Assembly (NCBI GenBank): GCA_018417955.1
Contig: JACTVC010000025.1
Span: 868,001 to 932,000 of the forward strand
Length of the DNA: 64,000 nt
Direction of reading: 5' to 3'
DNA from: Laccaria trichodermophora
Lineage: Eukaryota > Basidiomycota > Agaricomycetes > Agaricales > Hydnangiaceae
Shown here in pieces: positions 10,801-22,019 of the stretch; the first letter of the stretch is position 1; the number at the start of each line of letters is the position of its first letter. The notes beneath the pieces were generated by a model. That model was not told the DNA's origin. It made no database searches and saw only the letters and a list, made by a program, of their open reading frames with translations. Made by a program: the position numbers and the translations under genes.

Positions 10801-12987
10801 ATCTTGAGGTGTCTGGCCAGGTAGCAGTTCATCCTTAATTTCATCCCAATATGGATTAGCAGTCACAGTCAGAAAAAAATCTGGCTTGGCAAAGAATCGG
10901 GCCAATGCTAATGAATCCTGATAAAGTTGAAACATATTTCTTGAACTTCCAATGTAAGAAGAAGGGAGAATAAATCTTTGCCCCAGTTCAGCAAGGTTTG
11001 CATCAGCATTTGCTACAACAGCATCTACAACCCCAGAATATATATCAACCCTCAGCTTATCCTGGTTATTTTTCAGAAACCAAAGACGTGACTGATCTGT
11101 TTGAGCAAAACCATCCACTATATATCTGCAAAATAGTGCCTTGGCTCTGAACAAATGATCTGATTCATTTGTTCTCTGATGAAGGCGATATGCATAGTAC
11201 TCCAGCTGTGACACTGTTTTTCTTGCCTTTCGCCTATGGTTGGGTGTATCATTATTCTCATTATTCTCAGGCTCTTCACCTGGATCCAGGTCCTCATCCT
11301 CATGGTCACCTGGAATGAAAGCTGCCTGACCATCAGCCAGAGTTAGAGGAATGTCTGGATGCCAGCCATGCTCCCCTTGAGGAAAAAGTAACACATAGTA
11401 GAGTGGCTGGAATGCAGGATGTATCTCTGTGATGCGCTTCAGAGGGCCTTGATGTGTGTGTAAAATAATATCTCTCTTGTCATTAGCCTGTGTGCCATCC
11501 CCTGGAATAACAACTGCAACCTCATTAGCAGTTGGAAGATTATATCTTCGCTGATCCTGCTCAGGGCTGAAGTGGAGGCGAACAGTAAGTTCAGGAATGT
11601 TGCTCTCCTGAATTTTTTGAAATGCAGTCTTATAGATTGCTACATATCGATTATTGCGATGAACAACATCTTGCAATGTTTGCATCACAGAAATCTTGAG
11701 GGGAGGTCGATTTGGAGCAGCTTGACCCTCTTGATTACCATTTGCATAGGCCATTCTAAGATCCAATTGCTCCTCATTTGTCTGAAAGTATACCTGGGCA
11801 TAAGTAGCTACTCTGCCTGGCTCAGGTAACAAAGATCCAGAGCGATGCCGAAGTTCTTCTTGAATAGTGAAGACATCAGGACCTCCACCATGTCTAATCC
11901 TTTTGTGAGACATTGAGACCATAGAGAAAGCATTATTATAGGAAGTAATATGACTCAGGAAATGCTTAGAGTCAGGGCTAGTCCCATCGTATAAATGCCA
12001 GAGCTCCAGTGGTGGCTTTTCTAGAGGTGGAATCTTTACTTTTCCATCTAGACAGCATGTGCCAAATACTGGCAGTGCTACAGTACTCTTTGATAATCTC
12101 TCACATTTCCAATGTAAAGCATCACACTTAGAGCATATTATATTCATTCTACCCAGTTTAAGCTTTTCACACTGAGCCTCAACCACAGGCAAGTAAGCAG
12201 GTGGGAGGATAACAGGAGCAGCAGCCATAGCAGCAGGAACAGCAGCAGCAGCAGCAGGAACAACAGCAGCAGCAGGAATAGCAGGGTGGTCAGCAGGTGG
12301 AACAGCAGCAACTAAAGGAGCAGGTACAGGAAGAGGATGATCAGGAAGAGGTGCAGGAGAAGGCTGCCTTCTTCTGCCTCTCCTTCCAGGTTGAGCAGGT
12401 TCATGAGCAGGTGCTCTCCCTCTCCCCCTCCTCCCTCTTGCTCCTACAGGCTGAGGAAGAGGTAGAGCTGCAGCCAATGCCTGTAAATGAGCAGGTAAGT
12501 GTGGATACTGAATACCATTTTGGTTAGGATGCCCCATATTCTGGAAAAAAGCTTGTTAGACAGATAGAAAATAGCCTAATGGTTTTTCTTACCACATCTA
12601 CCATAGCAGCAGGTGGAAATAGAGGTGGAGGGGCAGCAAGGGGGGCAGCATGAGCCTAAAAGATATATTAAATATTAGAAAAAGAGATATAACTCTGCAA
12701 CCTACCTGATTTTGCAAATTACCCACTTGTGCAGCCATCCCAGGAGTAAGGTGAAGAATTTGACCATTATATAGAACCTCAACAAATGGATCATCACCTA
12801 CAGGACCTTGAGGAATTTGAAGAGGAGCAACAGGGGGTGGAATAGGGAAAGGAAGAATAAAAGGTACACCACCAACAGCAGGATTTTGAGGTGTTCTCCT
12901 ATGCTCAGGACTTTCCAACATCCTTCCTTGACGCTCTCTTGCCCTCTCAATATTTCTATGCCTTTGTGGAGTATTAGGAGGAGAATC
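7876..12987 (-). CDS. Helitron replication initiator/helicase (RepHel)
   Basis: The main exon (12537-7876) encodes 1553 residues without a stop. Splice sites upstream support further exons at about 12595-12656 and 12707-12987, rich in Pro/Ala, so the true start lies at or beyond 12987 and is not resolved. After a low-complexity Ala/Pro segment comes a Cys cluster (CSKCDALHWKC, about residue 135). Then comes the HUH nuclease motif GLPHIHILIF (about 617) and the tyrosine pair TKYIHKYIYKG (about 760). The PIF1-like SF1 helicase follows: Walker A GPAGTGKT (about 1119), IIWDEVPM, GGDFQQILP and C-terminal LYVALSRCTS. This protein would nick and unwind DNA for rolling-circle transposition. It is open throughout, so activity is possible. 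Confidence 0.93.
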
Positions 12988-13444
12988 CCTGGAGAATAAA
13001 TGATAGTTAAGTAATAAAGGCAGGGAGCAAAAGAAATATCCTACATCAAGACCAATAGGACAACTAAAGCATATATTCTGATTAGCCAAAAAAAAGAGAA
13101 AAAGATCCACATATTGAAGCAACTAACCAATCAGCAAAACCTTGTGAAATCTTATCATCAAAAGTGATCAGAAGCAATCCAAGTGGACAAAATGTCAATT
13201 GAAGGTGTCTAAAAATGGTTGAAGGCTTTCCATAATGATCAAGATGTTATCCAAAAACTTACAAAATAATGTATGAGAGTTCGTGGTGGTTTGTGGAAAA
13301 GTGAGGCAGGAGGAGCAGCCTGAAGCCGTGTTGAGAAGTCTCGTGACGGTGTGAACTGCTTAGTAAAATAGAGCTGAATTTGTCAGCCATCAATCCTTTG
13401 TGTTTTCATGTATAGATACTATCACGACCCTAATGTTGCAAACT
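12988..13444. other. probable 5' part of the Helitron gene, exons unresolved
   Basis: On the minus strand a short open stretch (about 13201-13131, ending FDDKISQGFADW before GTTAGT) is preceded by TTTTTAG and may be a small upstream exon. No start codon with good context was identified here. The rest is AT-rich and non-coding. Confidence 0.3.
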
Positions 13445-13922
13445 CACCTAGTGTTGCAAATCACCGTCTCACACCTCAACAAACAGGACTAAGCCTCTGA
13501 AAATATTTGAGACAATATAAACCAATATGCTTAACATGACTCTATTTTTTATTTGAGGAAAATCCCTCAGGAAACAAGCTTAGGAGGGTCGATATAGTGA
13601 AATTCAGTGGTTTGACAGCATGTTGCCCACCTAGAATAATCAAAACTAGGTGAAGAGTTGTAAAACTTTGTCCTGACAGAGATACATACTTATGCTAAAC
13701 ACTACAGATACATTTGAGCCTATCCGTTGAGTAGCTCTATGAAAAGGACGTTCGAGTGGGCGAGCGTGACAATTCACGATGACCCAAAGCTGCCCATTCA
13801 AACTCCGACGAAGGGTGGGCGTGCTGACATCAAAACGTGAACAGGGCGGAGATTGTAATCTCACCTCATCATTTCTGATCAGACGTGACTCCACCATGAC
13901 AAAATTTGCAACACTAGGTGAT
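13445..13922. repeat. inverted repeat around TCACCTAGTGTTGCAAAT
   Basis: The 18-bp word TCACCTAGTGTTGCAAAT at about 13446-13463 recurs as its reverse complement at about 13904-13921. A degenerate tandem copy (CCTAATGTTGCAAACTCA) precedes the left arm. The right arm encodes SPSVAN of the minus-strand reading frame 13942-13646. Possible foldback duplication; no clean target duplication was seen. Confidence 0.5.
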
Positions 13923-13942
13923 TTTCTCTTTTGCCTCGGCAT
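13646..13942 (-). CDS. possible small ORF or 5' exon, unknown
   Basis: A 98-residue minus-strand frame starts MPRQKRKSPSVANF and is basic at its N-terminus (a plausible nuclear-targeting start). It resembles no family I recognise. It lies upstream of the Helitron gene on the same strand and could be its first exon, with a splice after GSNVS, or an unrelated remnant. Coding status is doubtful. Confidence 0.22.
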   Translation of the reverse strand: MPRQKRKSPSVANFVMVESRLIRNDEVRLQSPPCSRFDVSTPTLRRSLNGQLWVIVNCHARPLERPFHRATQRIGSNVSVVFSISMYLCQDKVLQLFT

Positions 13943-14500
13943 CTACCTCACCCACCTCAGATAAATACGAAAAAAAGCATATTATGAAAGCCTAGAACTA
14001 AGGCTTTCCAATGGCCAAAGAATTACAAAATTTGGTTGAGTTCTTGAGGCACTATAGTGGTTTGATTGGAATATTTGCAACACCCTGTCAATGATAGTAG
14101 ACATACCAACTGTAAGGCTACCTTCCTAGAAAGGATGCCGGCAAATTCCATGAGTGGGAATTTGCCCAAACCCTCAACCCACAACCTTCCACGACACCAC
14201 CACCACCCCATCTTTGCTCCGTCACCACTGTCGCCTCATCACCACTGTCGCCTCGTCACCACCGTCGTCTCGTCACCACCACCGCCTCGTTCATAGCCAC
14301 GCCGTCTCCAATGAGGATTCCAGGTGCCACGTCGCTGACAGCAGTGTGGCAACCAGACGACGAACGATGAACCTCGTCGTTCGTCGTCGTGCATTCGTGA
14401 GCACCCCCACCCCATCCTACCTCGTCTGACCCACCAACAGACGGCGCCACGGCACGCAACGACGACCCTAAACAGCAGCGAGGACCCACCACCTCACCCC
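13943..14500. other. non-coding, leading into CAC/CGT-rich repeats
   Basis: 14200-14300 has a short tandem run of variants of CACCACTGTCGCCTCGT. The open frames seen here are by-products of this composition. No gene is supported. Confidence 0.5.
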
Positions 14501-14930
14501 ATGGAGTGCCAACAACCACGAGCGCCCATGGACACGAGAAATGAGAATGCCGTGGGACAGCGACGACCCCCGCCTACCCGCCAACGCCCACGAAAACGAC
14601 CGCCCATGCCTATGAACAACGACCGCCCACCCCCACGAACGACGCCCATGTCCACAAACGAAAAGCGCCCACGAACACGCCTACGCCCACCCACCCGCCA
14701 ACGCCCATGAAAGACGACCGCCCACACCCATGAACAACAACCGCCCACGAAAGACAACCGCCCATGCCATGAAACCCACGTACGACAACAACAACCGCCC
14801 ACGTACAAGAACGACTGCCCATATACAACAATAACCGTGCTGATGCACAAGAACGACCGCCCATGAGAACGACCGCCCACGCACGAGAACGACTGCCCAT
14901 GGATGAGAATGAACCCCACCTGTCTCCCCT
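14501..14930. repeat. minisatellite of ACGACCGCCCATG-type units
   Basis: Degenerate 12-15-bp units built on CGCCCACGAACGAC / ACGACCGCCCATG repeat for about 400 bp. Long open frames on both strands here reflect the repeat period and composition and should not be read as genes. Confidence 0.75.
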
Positions 14931-15118
14931 CTCCATCCCTCCCCTCCCTCTTCCTCCATCCCTCCCCCCCTCTTCCTCCATCCCTCCCTCCCTCCCCTCC
15001 CCCTCCATCATTCCCACCTCCCTTCCCTCCCTTCCCCTCCCCCTGTCTCCCCCTCCCTTCTCCTCCCTCCCCCTCCCTTCTCCTCCCTCCCCCTCCCTTC
15101 CCCTGCCTTCCCCCTCCC
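14931..15118. repeat. polypyrimidine tract (CCCTCC)n
   Basis: About 190 bp of almost pure C/T on the plus strand (CCTCCCTCCC, CCCCTCCCCCTCCC variants) with very few purines. The complementary strand is a G-rich polypurine run able in principle to form triplex or G-quadruplex structures. Confidence 0.85.
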
Positions 15119-15510
15119 ACATTAGATTATTAGATACTTTTGTATATATTTGTGTATATAGTTATCAATATAATATCTATGTTCAAATGGAAGTTTGGTA
15201 TGGAATTCTGAGGTGTTAAAAGGTCTGACTGACTTAACCAAAAATTGATAGAATGCATGATACTCCAGTAGGAGTCCAGTAGGAATCCAACTGAAGCATT
15301 GGATTTTTTTTGTCTAAGTTCAGTTGGAGTCCAGCAGGAGTCCAGCAGGAGTCCAATAGGAGTCCAATAGGAGTCCAATAGGTGGAAAATGCCTTTTTTG
15401 GAAGAATTGTTGAAATCCAGTGGGAATCCTACTGGAGTCCTGGAATCCAGTAGGAATCTTACTGGAGTCCTGGAGTCCAGTAGGAATAGGTGGGGGAGTG
15501 ATAAGTACTG
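15119..15510. repeat. right subterminal repeat block and terminus
   Basis: An AT-rich stretch (15119-15240) is followed by at least eight copies of GGAGTCCAGTAGGA/GGAGTCCAATAGGA (15263-15482) and the inverted terminal repeat 15472-15500. It mirrors the block at 7255-7510. Confidence 0.7.
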
Positions 15511-15688
15511 CAGTTTTGGACCAATTAATATGTTCTTGGGTGTGTTTTGAAAGGTATTTAGTGGGCTACAAAAAGCTGATAATAACCAGTCAAGACCAGT
15601 TCACTTAGACCAGTTTTTTTGCAGTCTTTACTTTTGAAAAATGAAAAGACCAGACCACAGGTCCAGTCTTTTGTGGTGGAAAGGGCAA

Positions 15689-16310
15689 ATGCTAACCCCT
15701 CCTCCCCAAGACATATTCAATGTCAGCATCCTAGCAACAACATCCTCAACCCTAATCTCTGTCCTAACATTCAACTACCTCCTCCCCCTCCTTCTCCCCA
15801 CCTCCTCCTCATCTTCTTTCTTTTCCTGCCTCCAAACACTATCAACAAAAACCCTCCGCATCCAAGCATATTCCCTCTTCTTCTGCTACATCGTCCTGTT
15901 GGCAGCTATGATCCCATTCATGCTGTTCTTCGCTATGTGTGAGGTGGTGGTTTGCGCATTTGTGGGGATGCTTGAGTTGCCTAAGGAGGTGGTTCAGAAG
16001 GTGTCAGCGGCTAGTGGAAGTATGCCTGTGTATAGTAAGATTGACTATAGTATGTCTGTTCTTTCTTTCTCTCTCCTTTTCCTGTTTACCTTTACTAACA
16101 TTCGAAATCACAGTCAGATTGGTAGCCATCTTCCTGTGGTTCTCACTCTTCTTCACCTTTATCATGACGGTTGTTTTGCTTAAAGCAGACAAAGTGGCAT
16201 GTGTTGCTGCTGTTTTGAATGATAATTTGGAGATGAGTGATAAGAAGGCAAAGTCAGAGGCGAGTGATGAGAAGGAGATGGAGTCATGTCTTGAGAAAGT
16301 CGATGTTTGA
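15689..16310 (+). CDS. small multi-pass membrane protein, unknown family
   Basis: Two exons, 15689-16049 and 16114-16310, join through a 64-bp intron (GTATGT..TCACAG) to give about 185 residues. Three hydrophobic segments are visible: about residues 10-32 (ILATTSSTLISVL..YLLPLLLP), 53-80 (LFFCYIVLLAAMIPF..), and 122-145 (LVAIFLWFSLFFTFIMTVV). A charged Lys/Glu/Ser-rich C-terminal tail follows (DKKAKSEASDEKEME). The first Met falls at the very end of the upstream transposon shell (ATGCTA). The original start may therefore have been lost and replaced, or the gene may be N-terminally truncated. I do not recognise the family; coding status rests on the clean splice and the consistent hydrophobic pattern. 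Confidence 0.5.
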
Positions 16311-16506
16311 TAAGGCAATAGGGTTGATTGTTGGGATATATGCTGGCAATTGACCAGTGCGGTTGTCACGATTTTTTGGGGGCGGGTGTGGGTGACATGC
16401 CAGTGTTATGACGTTTCTAATGCCAAGTTAACATGGCAGCTGACAATTTGAACCATATGTATGCATTTGGATGAGTAGTTATATACCATTACCATTATCC
16501 TTGTAT
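16311..16506. other. 3' flank of the membrane-protein gene
   Basis: AT-rich spacer; no gene or repeat recognised before the MITE. Confidence 0.4.
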
Positions 16507-16891
16507 TACTGTGGCATTTCGACCAACTGTTCAGCCAATGTGACATGTGACAGCCCCAAACAGATGGGAGGGGTGTTCAGAATTGGGATGACTGTGTGAC
16601 ATAGCAACAAAAGTGTTTGGCCAGCAGCAACTGTTCATTGAGCAGTTGACATGGCATGTAGTAGCAACCTTCTTGCCTCCTTCACAGCCTCCTAGATTAG
16701 TGAATGGTATATAATTTTGTAATAAATGTATGCCGCACAGCGGAAAAATTGAATTTTTGGGAGACTTTCCTTTTTGGGGTAAAATGTCACCCTATTCGAC
16801 CTTCCAAGTGACCTGTGACAGGCGCCAAGATCTGTTCGGTTCACAGCTCAATGTGACAAGTGACCAAACAGTCAGTCGAAATACCACAGTA
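16507..16891. mobile_element. Tc1/mariner-type MITE, family A copy 1
   Basis: 385 bp bounded by TA. The ends are CTGTGGCATTTCGACC and GTCGAAATACCACAG (inverted). A second copy lies at 54800-55283. The two share their whole length apart from an internal block of about 100 bp missing here. TA at both ends fits the Tc1/mariner superfamily. The interior has a run of GTGACATGTGACAG-like words and no transposase. Confidence 0.82.
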
Positions 16892-17379
16892 CTTGGGATG
16901 TCAAGGAGACGATATCATATATATTACCAGACTCGGATTGACGTGTCTCAGTACTGGTGTGTGAGGTGCGTGTGTGTGGGTTCATGTGAAAGGGATCGTA
17001 TTGCACAGGAGGAAGGAGTTGAATTTGACATAGCAAAATCCAACACGGAGTGGGGGTCGATGGCAAACTCAACCAACATTCCAGGGGTTCAAGGTTAGTT
17101 CACTGTAGCAGGAGTGGAAGGCACCCTCAAAGATGAAGTTGACGTCAAAGAGTCCACGACCTGTACCGTGCTAGTCTCGTTCCCATCCATTGTGGTGGTT
17201 GGCCCGACAGACTGTCAGAGATTCAAAATACACTGCAGAAAGACCACCAGAACGTCTGGTGCATTTGGTGCAGCAAACCTACCATTGAGTCACAGGTGTG
17301 ACTCAACAGTCACATCTGTCTTATCTACTCATGTAATCTACGCAAATCAATGTAACTCATCAACCCTTCCTGTCCCATC
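16892..17379. repeat. left inverted arm of the DUF6589/RecQ element
   Basis: Within this stretch, about 17180-17300 matches the reverse complement of about 26030-26155 (shared words: GACTGTC, GTCTGGTGCATTTGGT, CATTGAGTCACAG). I judge identity at roughly 70% by eye, with indels. The arms face each other outside the convergent DUF6589 and RecQ genes. No exact terminus or target duplication was found. The reading frames here look like by-products. Confidence 0.55.
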
Positions 17380-20060
17380 ATGTCCTGTGAACCAATGTTA
17401 AACTATGCCGATACCTTCCTTGATGAAGATGCTCGCCGCACTGCTGACAGCTCAGACTTCAAAGATGACTGGAACTCTGAAATGGACATTGATGATGTCA
17501 CGCCGCTCTGCGATCCTCGTCCTATTCAGGTTGAAGTGACTCAAAGTCTATGTGAGCAACTGGATGGACCCCTTCATGACAAAGTTACCAATGTTCTGTG
17601 ATTTATGGATGCACAAGGCCTCAATCTCACCATTTTTCTGGATGCTTTGAGCTGGGTGATCCTTACTGCAACTCACCTAAAATTAGGTATGAACGCACTG
17701 GTCTCCTTTTGAGTGAGGAACTACCCTCAATTCTTCAACAATGGTGGAAACCACCAAGGGTTCCTGGGTCGCCACATGCCCGATTCCAAGGTGCAACTGC
17801 AGCCTTGGATAATTTCACAACAAACTCTTTTTCTGCAATTGCAGAGAAAGAACTGGAGAATTTAACTCCTCTATTTTTTTCTCATACTGGTCAGGATGTT
17901 ACTGAAGATGAACTGACAAGCATCAAAATTCCTGATGCTGTCGAGTCAGTACAAACACTTGCACCAAGTCTATGGAAGCAATTCCATGGAATGGCTGTCA
18001 CTCGACGGCAGCAAGAGAAAAACACAAGGAAGAACCCCAATAAGGTCAGTCCTGTGAACAAATTTACTATTGCTCATTCTCACACTTGTTAGATAATATT
18101 CATGATATTTTCAATGCTGGCATTCACTTGCAGCTCATGCCATGGTCGGTTTCAAAAATTTCTATCCATATACTTTAAATTTTGAGGCCTTTCTGCAAAG
18201 GGGTTTGATACCCTTCATGCTCTTGCTCTTACTATGAGCCACAAATGGACTTGCAACGCAGTGGGAAAAATATTGGAGAAGGCAATGGATGAGATGAACT
18301 CTCTGAAGGATAAATATCCTTGGACATTGTCTTATGACAACATCAATATTCCATTTCATGTCTTTTCCCAGAGGCTTGATAACCAGTGGGAATTCGGGAT
18401 GGAACTGCAGCCACTGTTTATATAAAACATGATGCAACTCCTCTATCATCAACAGCCAATCACACGCTTCAGGAAACCCAAGCAGCTGGCATGCAAAACC
18501 CCTTGACAGCACTTGATATATTTGATCTTGCAGTCAAATCCACCCTGCACATATTGTTACACATAAGATATCAAGTCCTTCGATTTCTTCTCATAAATCC
18601 AGAGTTCAACCTTCCAAGCTACTCCTTCTCACAAAGTGAACTCCTCCATCCACCAAACCCACGCCAGCCACTTCCAACTGGATCAAAACATGTAATGCTT
18701 CAGTACCTCCTTGGAACCGTGAATATTCCTGAGGCGAGTTACGAGGACAACAGCCATTTGGTCAGAGAATGGGTGGCAACTCAAAGTTGAAGGAGCTGAA
18801 ATGCAGCAAAAACTTGGTATGGACCAATTAGTTGCATGGGCGGGTGATCAACTCACAGTTGATCGATTGCGGAATCTTTATAAATTTCGTGTGGAGGACC
18901 TCAATTCATACAATAGACTTGACTGGTTAATCCTGGTCAATGGATGGCTCCATATCATGATGGGTGCAGGGGGATCAATGCACAAGCAATACATGGGCAC
19001 ATCGAGGGGACAGGGAATCAGTCAAACCATTGACCTCCTCAACAAGAAGGGGCTTGGAAATGCTCAAATCAAGGGACCATTTCATCATGATCTTGATGAA
19101 CTTCTCTATGAAATGGCTGAGGTGCACATCCGAGAAGCATGGCTTGAAATTGGGAAAGTCGACTCCCTTGCACAACTTTGTCAAAAATCTGCTGAGGAAT
19201 TGGTGGGATTGGCAGAAATTATTGTTGGAAAGTATGCATCAACCGATGCATTGATTGAGCAAGATAGCAAACCTGACAACCAAAAGGACGCCGTATTATG
19301 GCAAACAATACTGTTTTGTCAAGACGTCCTTCATTACATCACCTTGGATCAGGCTATACAAAGTGGTGATGTGGGGTTAATGGAAGACTTTTTACCATAT
19401 CTGCTTTACAGGTTTCTTGGGAGTGGGAGTTCCAATTATGCGACGGAGATCTTGGAAATACTTCAAGCTTTTCACTGGGAATGGCCCTCTGAAGTAAAGT
19501 AAGCCATCTCTTGTCTCATTCATTCCAGCTACTCATCATTCTTCAGAGAATTTGTTTTAAAACACTGTTGGTTAGTAAACCATACAGGAAGACCTGGGGA
19601 TTTTCTTCCAATCGATAAAGCACAAGAGCATAATATCAAGGACATCAAGGTCACTCACCATTCTGAGGGCCCTAACGTCGATTGGGAATATCTCAAAAAA
19701 TTGCATCCAGCAATTCATATTATCTGTGCTGTTACATTGCATGCTGAGAAGGAATTCGCTACACTCATGCAAGGAAAGAAGCACACAGTACCACAAAGAG
19801 AACTCGATATCCGCACTCTCCAGAATTCATATCATGCATCCCATATCTTTCACTTCACTCCTGGAAGAGGAAAACCTTCTAATGCAGATTACGCAGCTGA
19901 TGTTTTCTCAGAGGGAGCTCATTCTCTGCACACAGGCAAGTTTCTCAAGAACTGGGTTGATGGACAGACATACAAACGAGCAACTACTCAAGAGCAATTT
20001 GGAGACGAGGGGTCTAGCAGTGATTCTAATAGTACTGGAGAAGACTTGATGTCAGAGTAA
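17380..20060 (+). pseudogene. DUF6589-type transposon protein
   Basis: Translation over three frames gives a nearly full-length member of the basidiomycete DUF6589 family. It begins FLDALSW/DPYCNSPKIRYERT (17620-17700) and passes through SYDNINIPFHVFSQRLDNQ (about 18330) and GMQNPLTALDIFDLAV. It continues with WAGDQLTVDRLRNL (about 18836), GPFHHDLDEL (about 19075) and HNIKDIKVTHHSEGP (19630). It ends in an acidic tail (SSSDSNSTGEDLMSE). Introns of 50-70 bp are seen near 18045 and 19500. Defects: TGA at 17599-17601 (CGA expected), a 1-nt shift near 17653, and shifts near 18395 and 18765. Its function is not established. Conserved Asp/His motifs (YDN, GDQLT, HHDLDE) suggest an RNase H-like or other nuclease, as inference only. 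It converges on the RecQ gene next door. Confidence 0.8.
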
Positions 20061-22019
20061 AATTTACAAAGAATGTAGCTACGGTTGTGGTTGTTGATAA
20101 TTAAGCCACCTCTGATTGGGAAGTGTTGAAGCAACAGGCAGGAAGTCGTCAGGATGTCGGTTGGGGCGATGGTAAGACGATGTGGGGGTATTGTAGTGGT
20201 AAGGATAGTACGTATTGGGGTATGTATGAGGCATGCGAGGCGGAGTCGTGCACGGAAGGTCAAAAGGATTGTAGTGCGGAAGTGGAAGATGGGTTGCAGT
20301 GGCATGGATTTGTGGATGTGGAAAATGGGTCATGGCAGCATGGGTTTGCGGATGTGGAAAATGGGTCACAGCGGCATGGGTTAGCAAGCTTGGGGTCCTG
20401 CTGCCTCCCAGTGTAAATGATGAGGATGGGGTCAGGGTAGACGGTGAGAATGACGTGAAGGGGTTTTGTGGGTATGGCCAAAGCTGAATGTTGGCATCAA
20501 TTGGGAATGCAACATACATATTTCATTGTAAATTCACGATGTACCAGTTCACCTGTGCTATTGAATGTCAATGAACTAGCAAGTGCATGCACTGGCGTCA
20601 ATGCACTCACCTGGCTTCATTCAACGTGGGTCTTCTGTGATCGTCTAGCTTCTTGCAACTGTGCCGTTTCCTGCTTCTTTGCCTCCCGACGCTCCAGCTT
20701 TTCACACTCTCTGTTCCCCTTATTGTCCGCATCCAGCTTTGCCAACAGATCGATCACCTCTTGTCCATGCCTCGCAGCTAAAAACCACGGGGGATTGAGC
20801 AGCGCCACCATGTCGTTGGGTGTCTTGATTCAAGCATTCAATGCGAGGGTGGTGAGCCTTGAATTCAGTAGGAGTGTGGCAGGCGTACATGGGCTGGATG
20901 GGTACTCCCGGTTTCATAGCTTCACGCACCATGTTTCAAGGGCCATTCGTACGTTTTTGAAGTGCTGTCCGCGTCGAGTAGCTGGTCCAGTGGGAGTTTC
21001 GTCACTGCGAGGCACCATTTAGCACTTGCCATTCGGATTTCTTGATTTTGAGGGGTACTGTGCATGCTTTATGGTCCGAGAACACCAATGGGAGACGTTG
21101 GGGTGCTGGGACGTGATAGTGGACTAGGTGGTGCAGAGGGTGTCATTGTCAACTTGGGAGAGGACAGGCCACCTTCTCGCCGACTGTTCTCACAGTTGTC
21201 ACACAAGGCCCCACAACACGCCGTGTTCGCGCCGTAATGCGTTGAATCTGAAAGTGTACATAGAGGTGAGCTATTGAAATGGTATGAAGTTTTTGCACTT
21301 ACCTGACATTGAGCTCGAGAGTGGTGGGTTGTTGAAATACACATCGCTTACCACATTTCGACACCCATCTGTCGAGATGTACTCACAAAGGTCTGGGTCG
21401 ACCTTTTTCCCCCAGTCTTTCCCATCGGTTGGTTGACCCTGTGTCCCATCAGAATGTCCTTCGTTGGTGTTGTCTGAATGGTCAGACTCGGAATCTGACA
21501 AGATTTCTGCTTGAGGCTTCCTGTGCTTCTTTTCAATGCTGCCTCCATCCTTCTTCTTCAGTCTCTTTTTTCTTTTGAACATCGACTTTTCAACAAGTAA
21601 TATCGCTCTCGCACAGATGTCTCTAGAGTGCCCACCTCGACTGGAACGTTGATTCCACACAGAAAGTGACATCGGAACCCCAAACTGGATAATAACTTAT
21701 CAGGAAAACGTCCAGTTGAACTTTGGGCAACTTTGGCAACTTTGCAAAGTTGTAAAGTTGCCAAAGTTGCCAAAGTTTGACAACTTTGTAAAGTAACGTA
21801 CAATAACTTTGAAAGTTATCGAGCAACTTTCAAAGTTGTCGAATCAACTTTCAAAGTTGTTCAAAAACTTTCCAAAGTTGGGAATCCATCTTTCAGTAGC
21901 ACTTTGGCACCTTTGCATGGGTACTTTGGTGAACTTATTCAGTGACTTTGGATCTCAAGAAGGAAGGCAGGGAACAGAAGAAAGGAATAGCATTGATGTT
22001 CAGTATCTAATACAGTAGA

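Larger units (their letters stand above)
7247..15510. mobile_element. 8.3-kb interval bounded by perfect 29-bp inverted repeats
   Basis: Sequence 7255-7283 (beginning CACTCCCCCACCTATTCC) is repeated as an exact reverse complement at 15472-15500. Beyond the repeats, the 10-bp word CAGTTTTGGA occurs on both sides in direct orientation (7237-7246 and 15511-15520), a candidate target duplication. Inside both ends are many copies of TCCTACTGGACTCC/GGAGTCCAGTAGGA (7266-7510 and 15263-15482). The interval holds a Helitron gene, a SINE-like insertion and simple-sequence DNA, but no transposase of its own was recognised. An alternative is two separate MITEs of one family facing each other. Confidence 0.55.
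4046..15692. mobile_element. shell of a MITE related to the 1495-2655 element, exploded by two later insertions
   Basis: The left end at 4046 (TAGTATTTGAAAGTTCAGTCC) matches the TIR-proximal sequence of the 1495-2655 MITE at about 17 of 21 positions, with differences mostly G-A/C-T. Removing the hAT element (4091-6918) and the interval 7247-15510 brings together GACC-rich sequence of 4046-4090, 6927-7246 and 15521-15692. A right end reading, in reverse complement, TAGCATTTGCCC at about 15692 is plausible. No matching target duplication was found, so the right boundary is tentative. Confidence 0.35.

Noticed and set aside
14494..15120. Long Gly/Arg-rich and Ser/Pro-rich open frames on both strands
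   Set aside because: They are products of the minisatellite and polypyrimidine repeats; overlapping frames are open on both strands and have no domain or splice support.
17114..17401. Plus-strand 95-codon frame as a gene upstream of DUF6589
   Set aside because: It falls in the diverged inverted arm, and its counterpart at 26 kb is also broken; better read as repeat sequence.
20154..20416. Glycine/methionine-rich repeat frames on the plus strand
   Set aside because: They are the reverse of the His/Pro-rich C-terminal tail of the RecQ gene, which fits the neighbouring exons on the minus strand.
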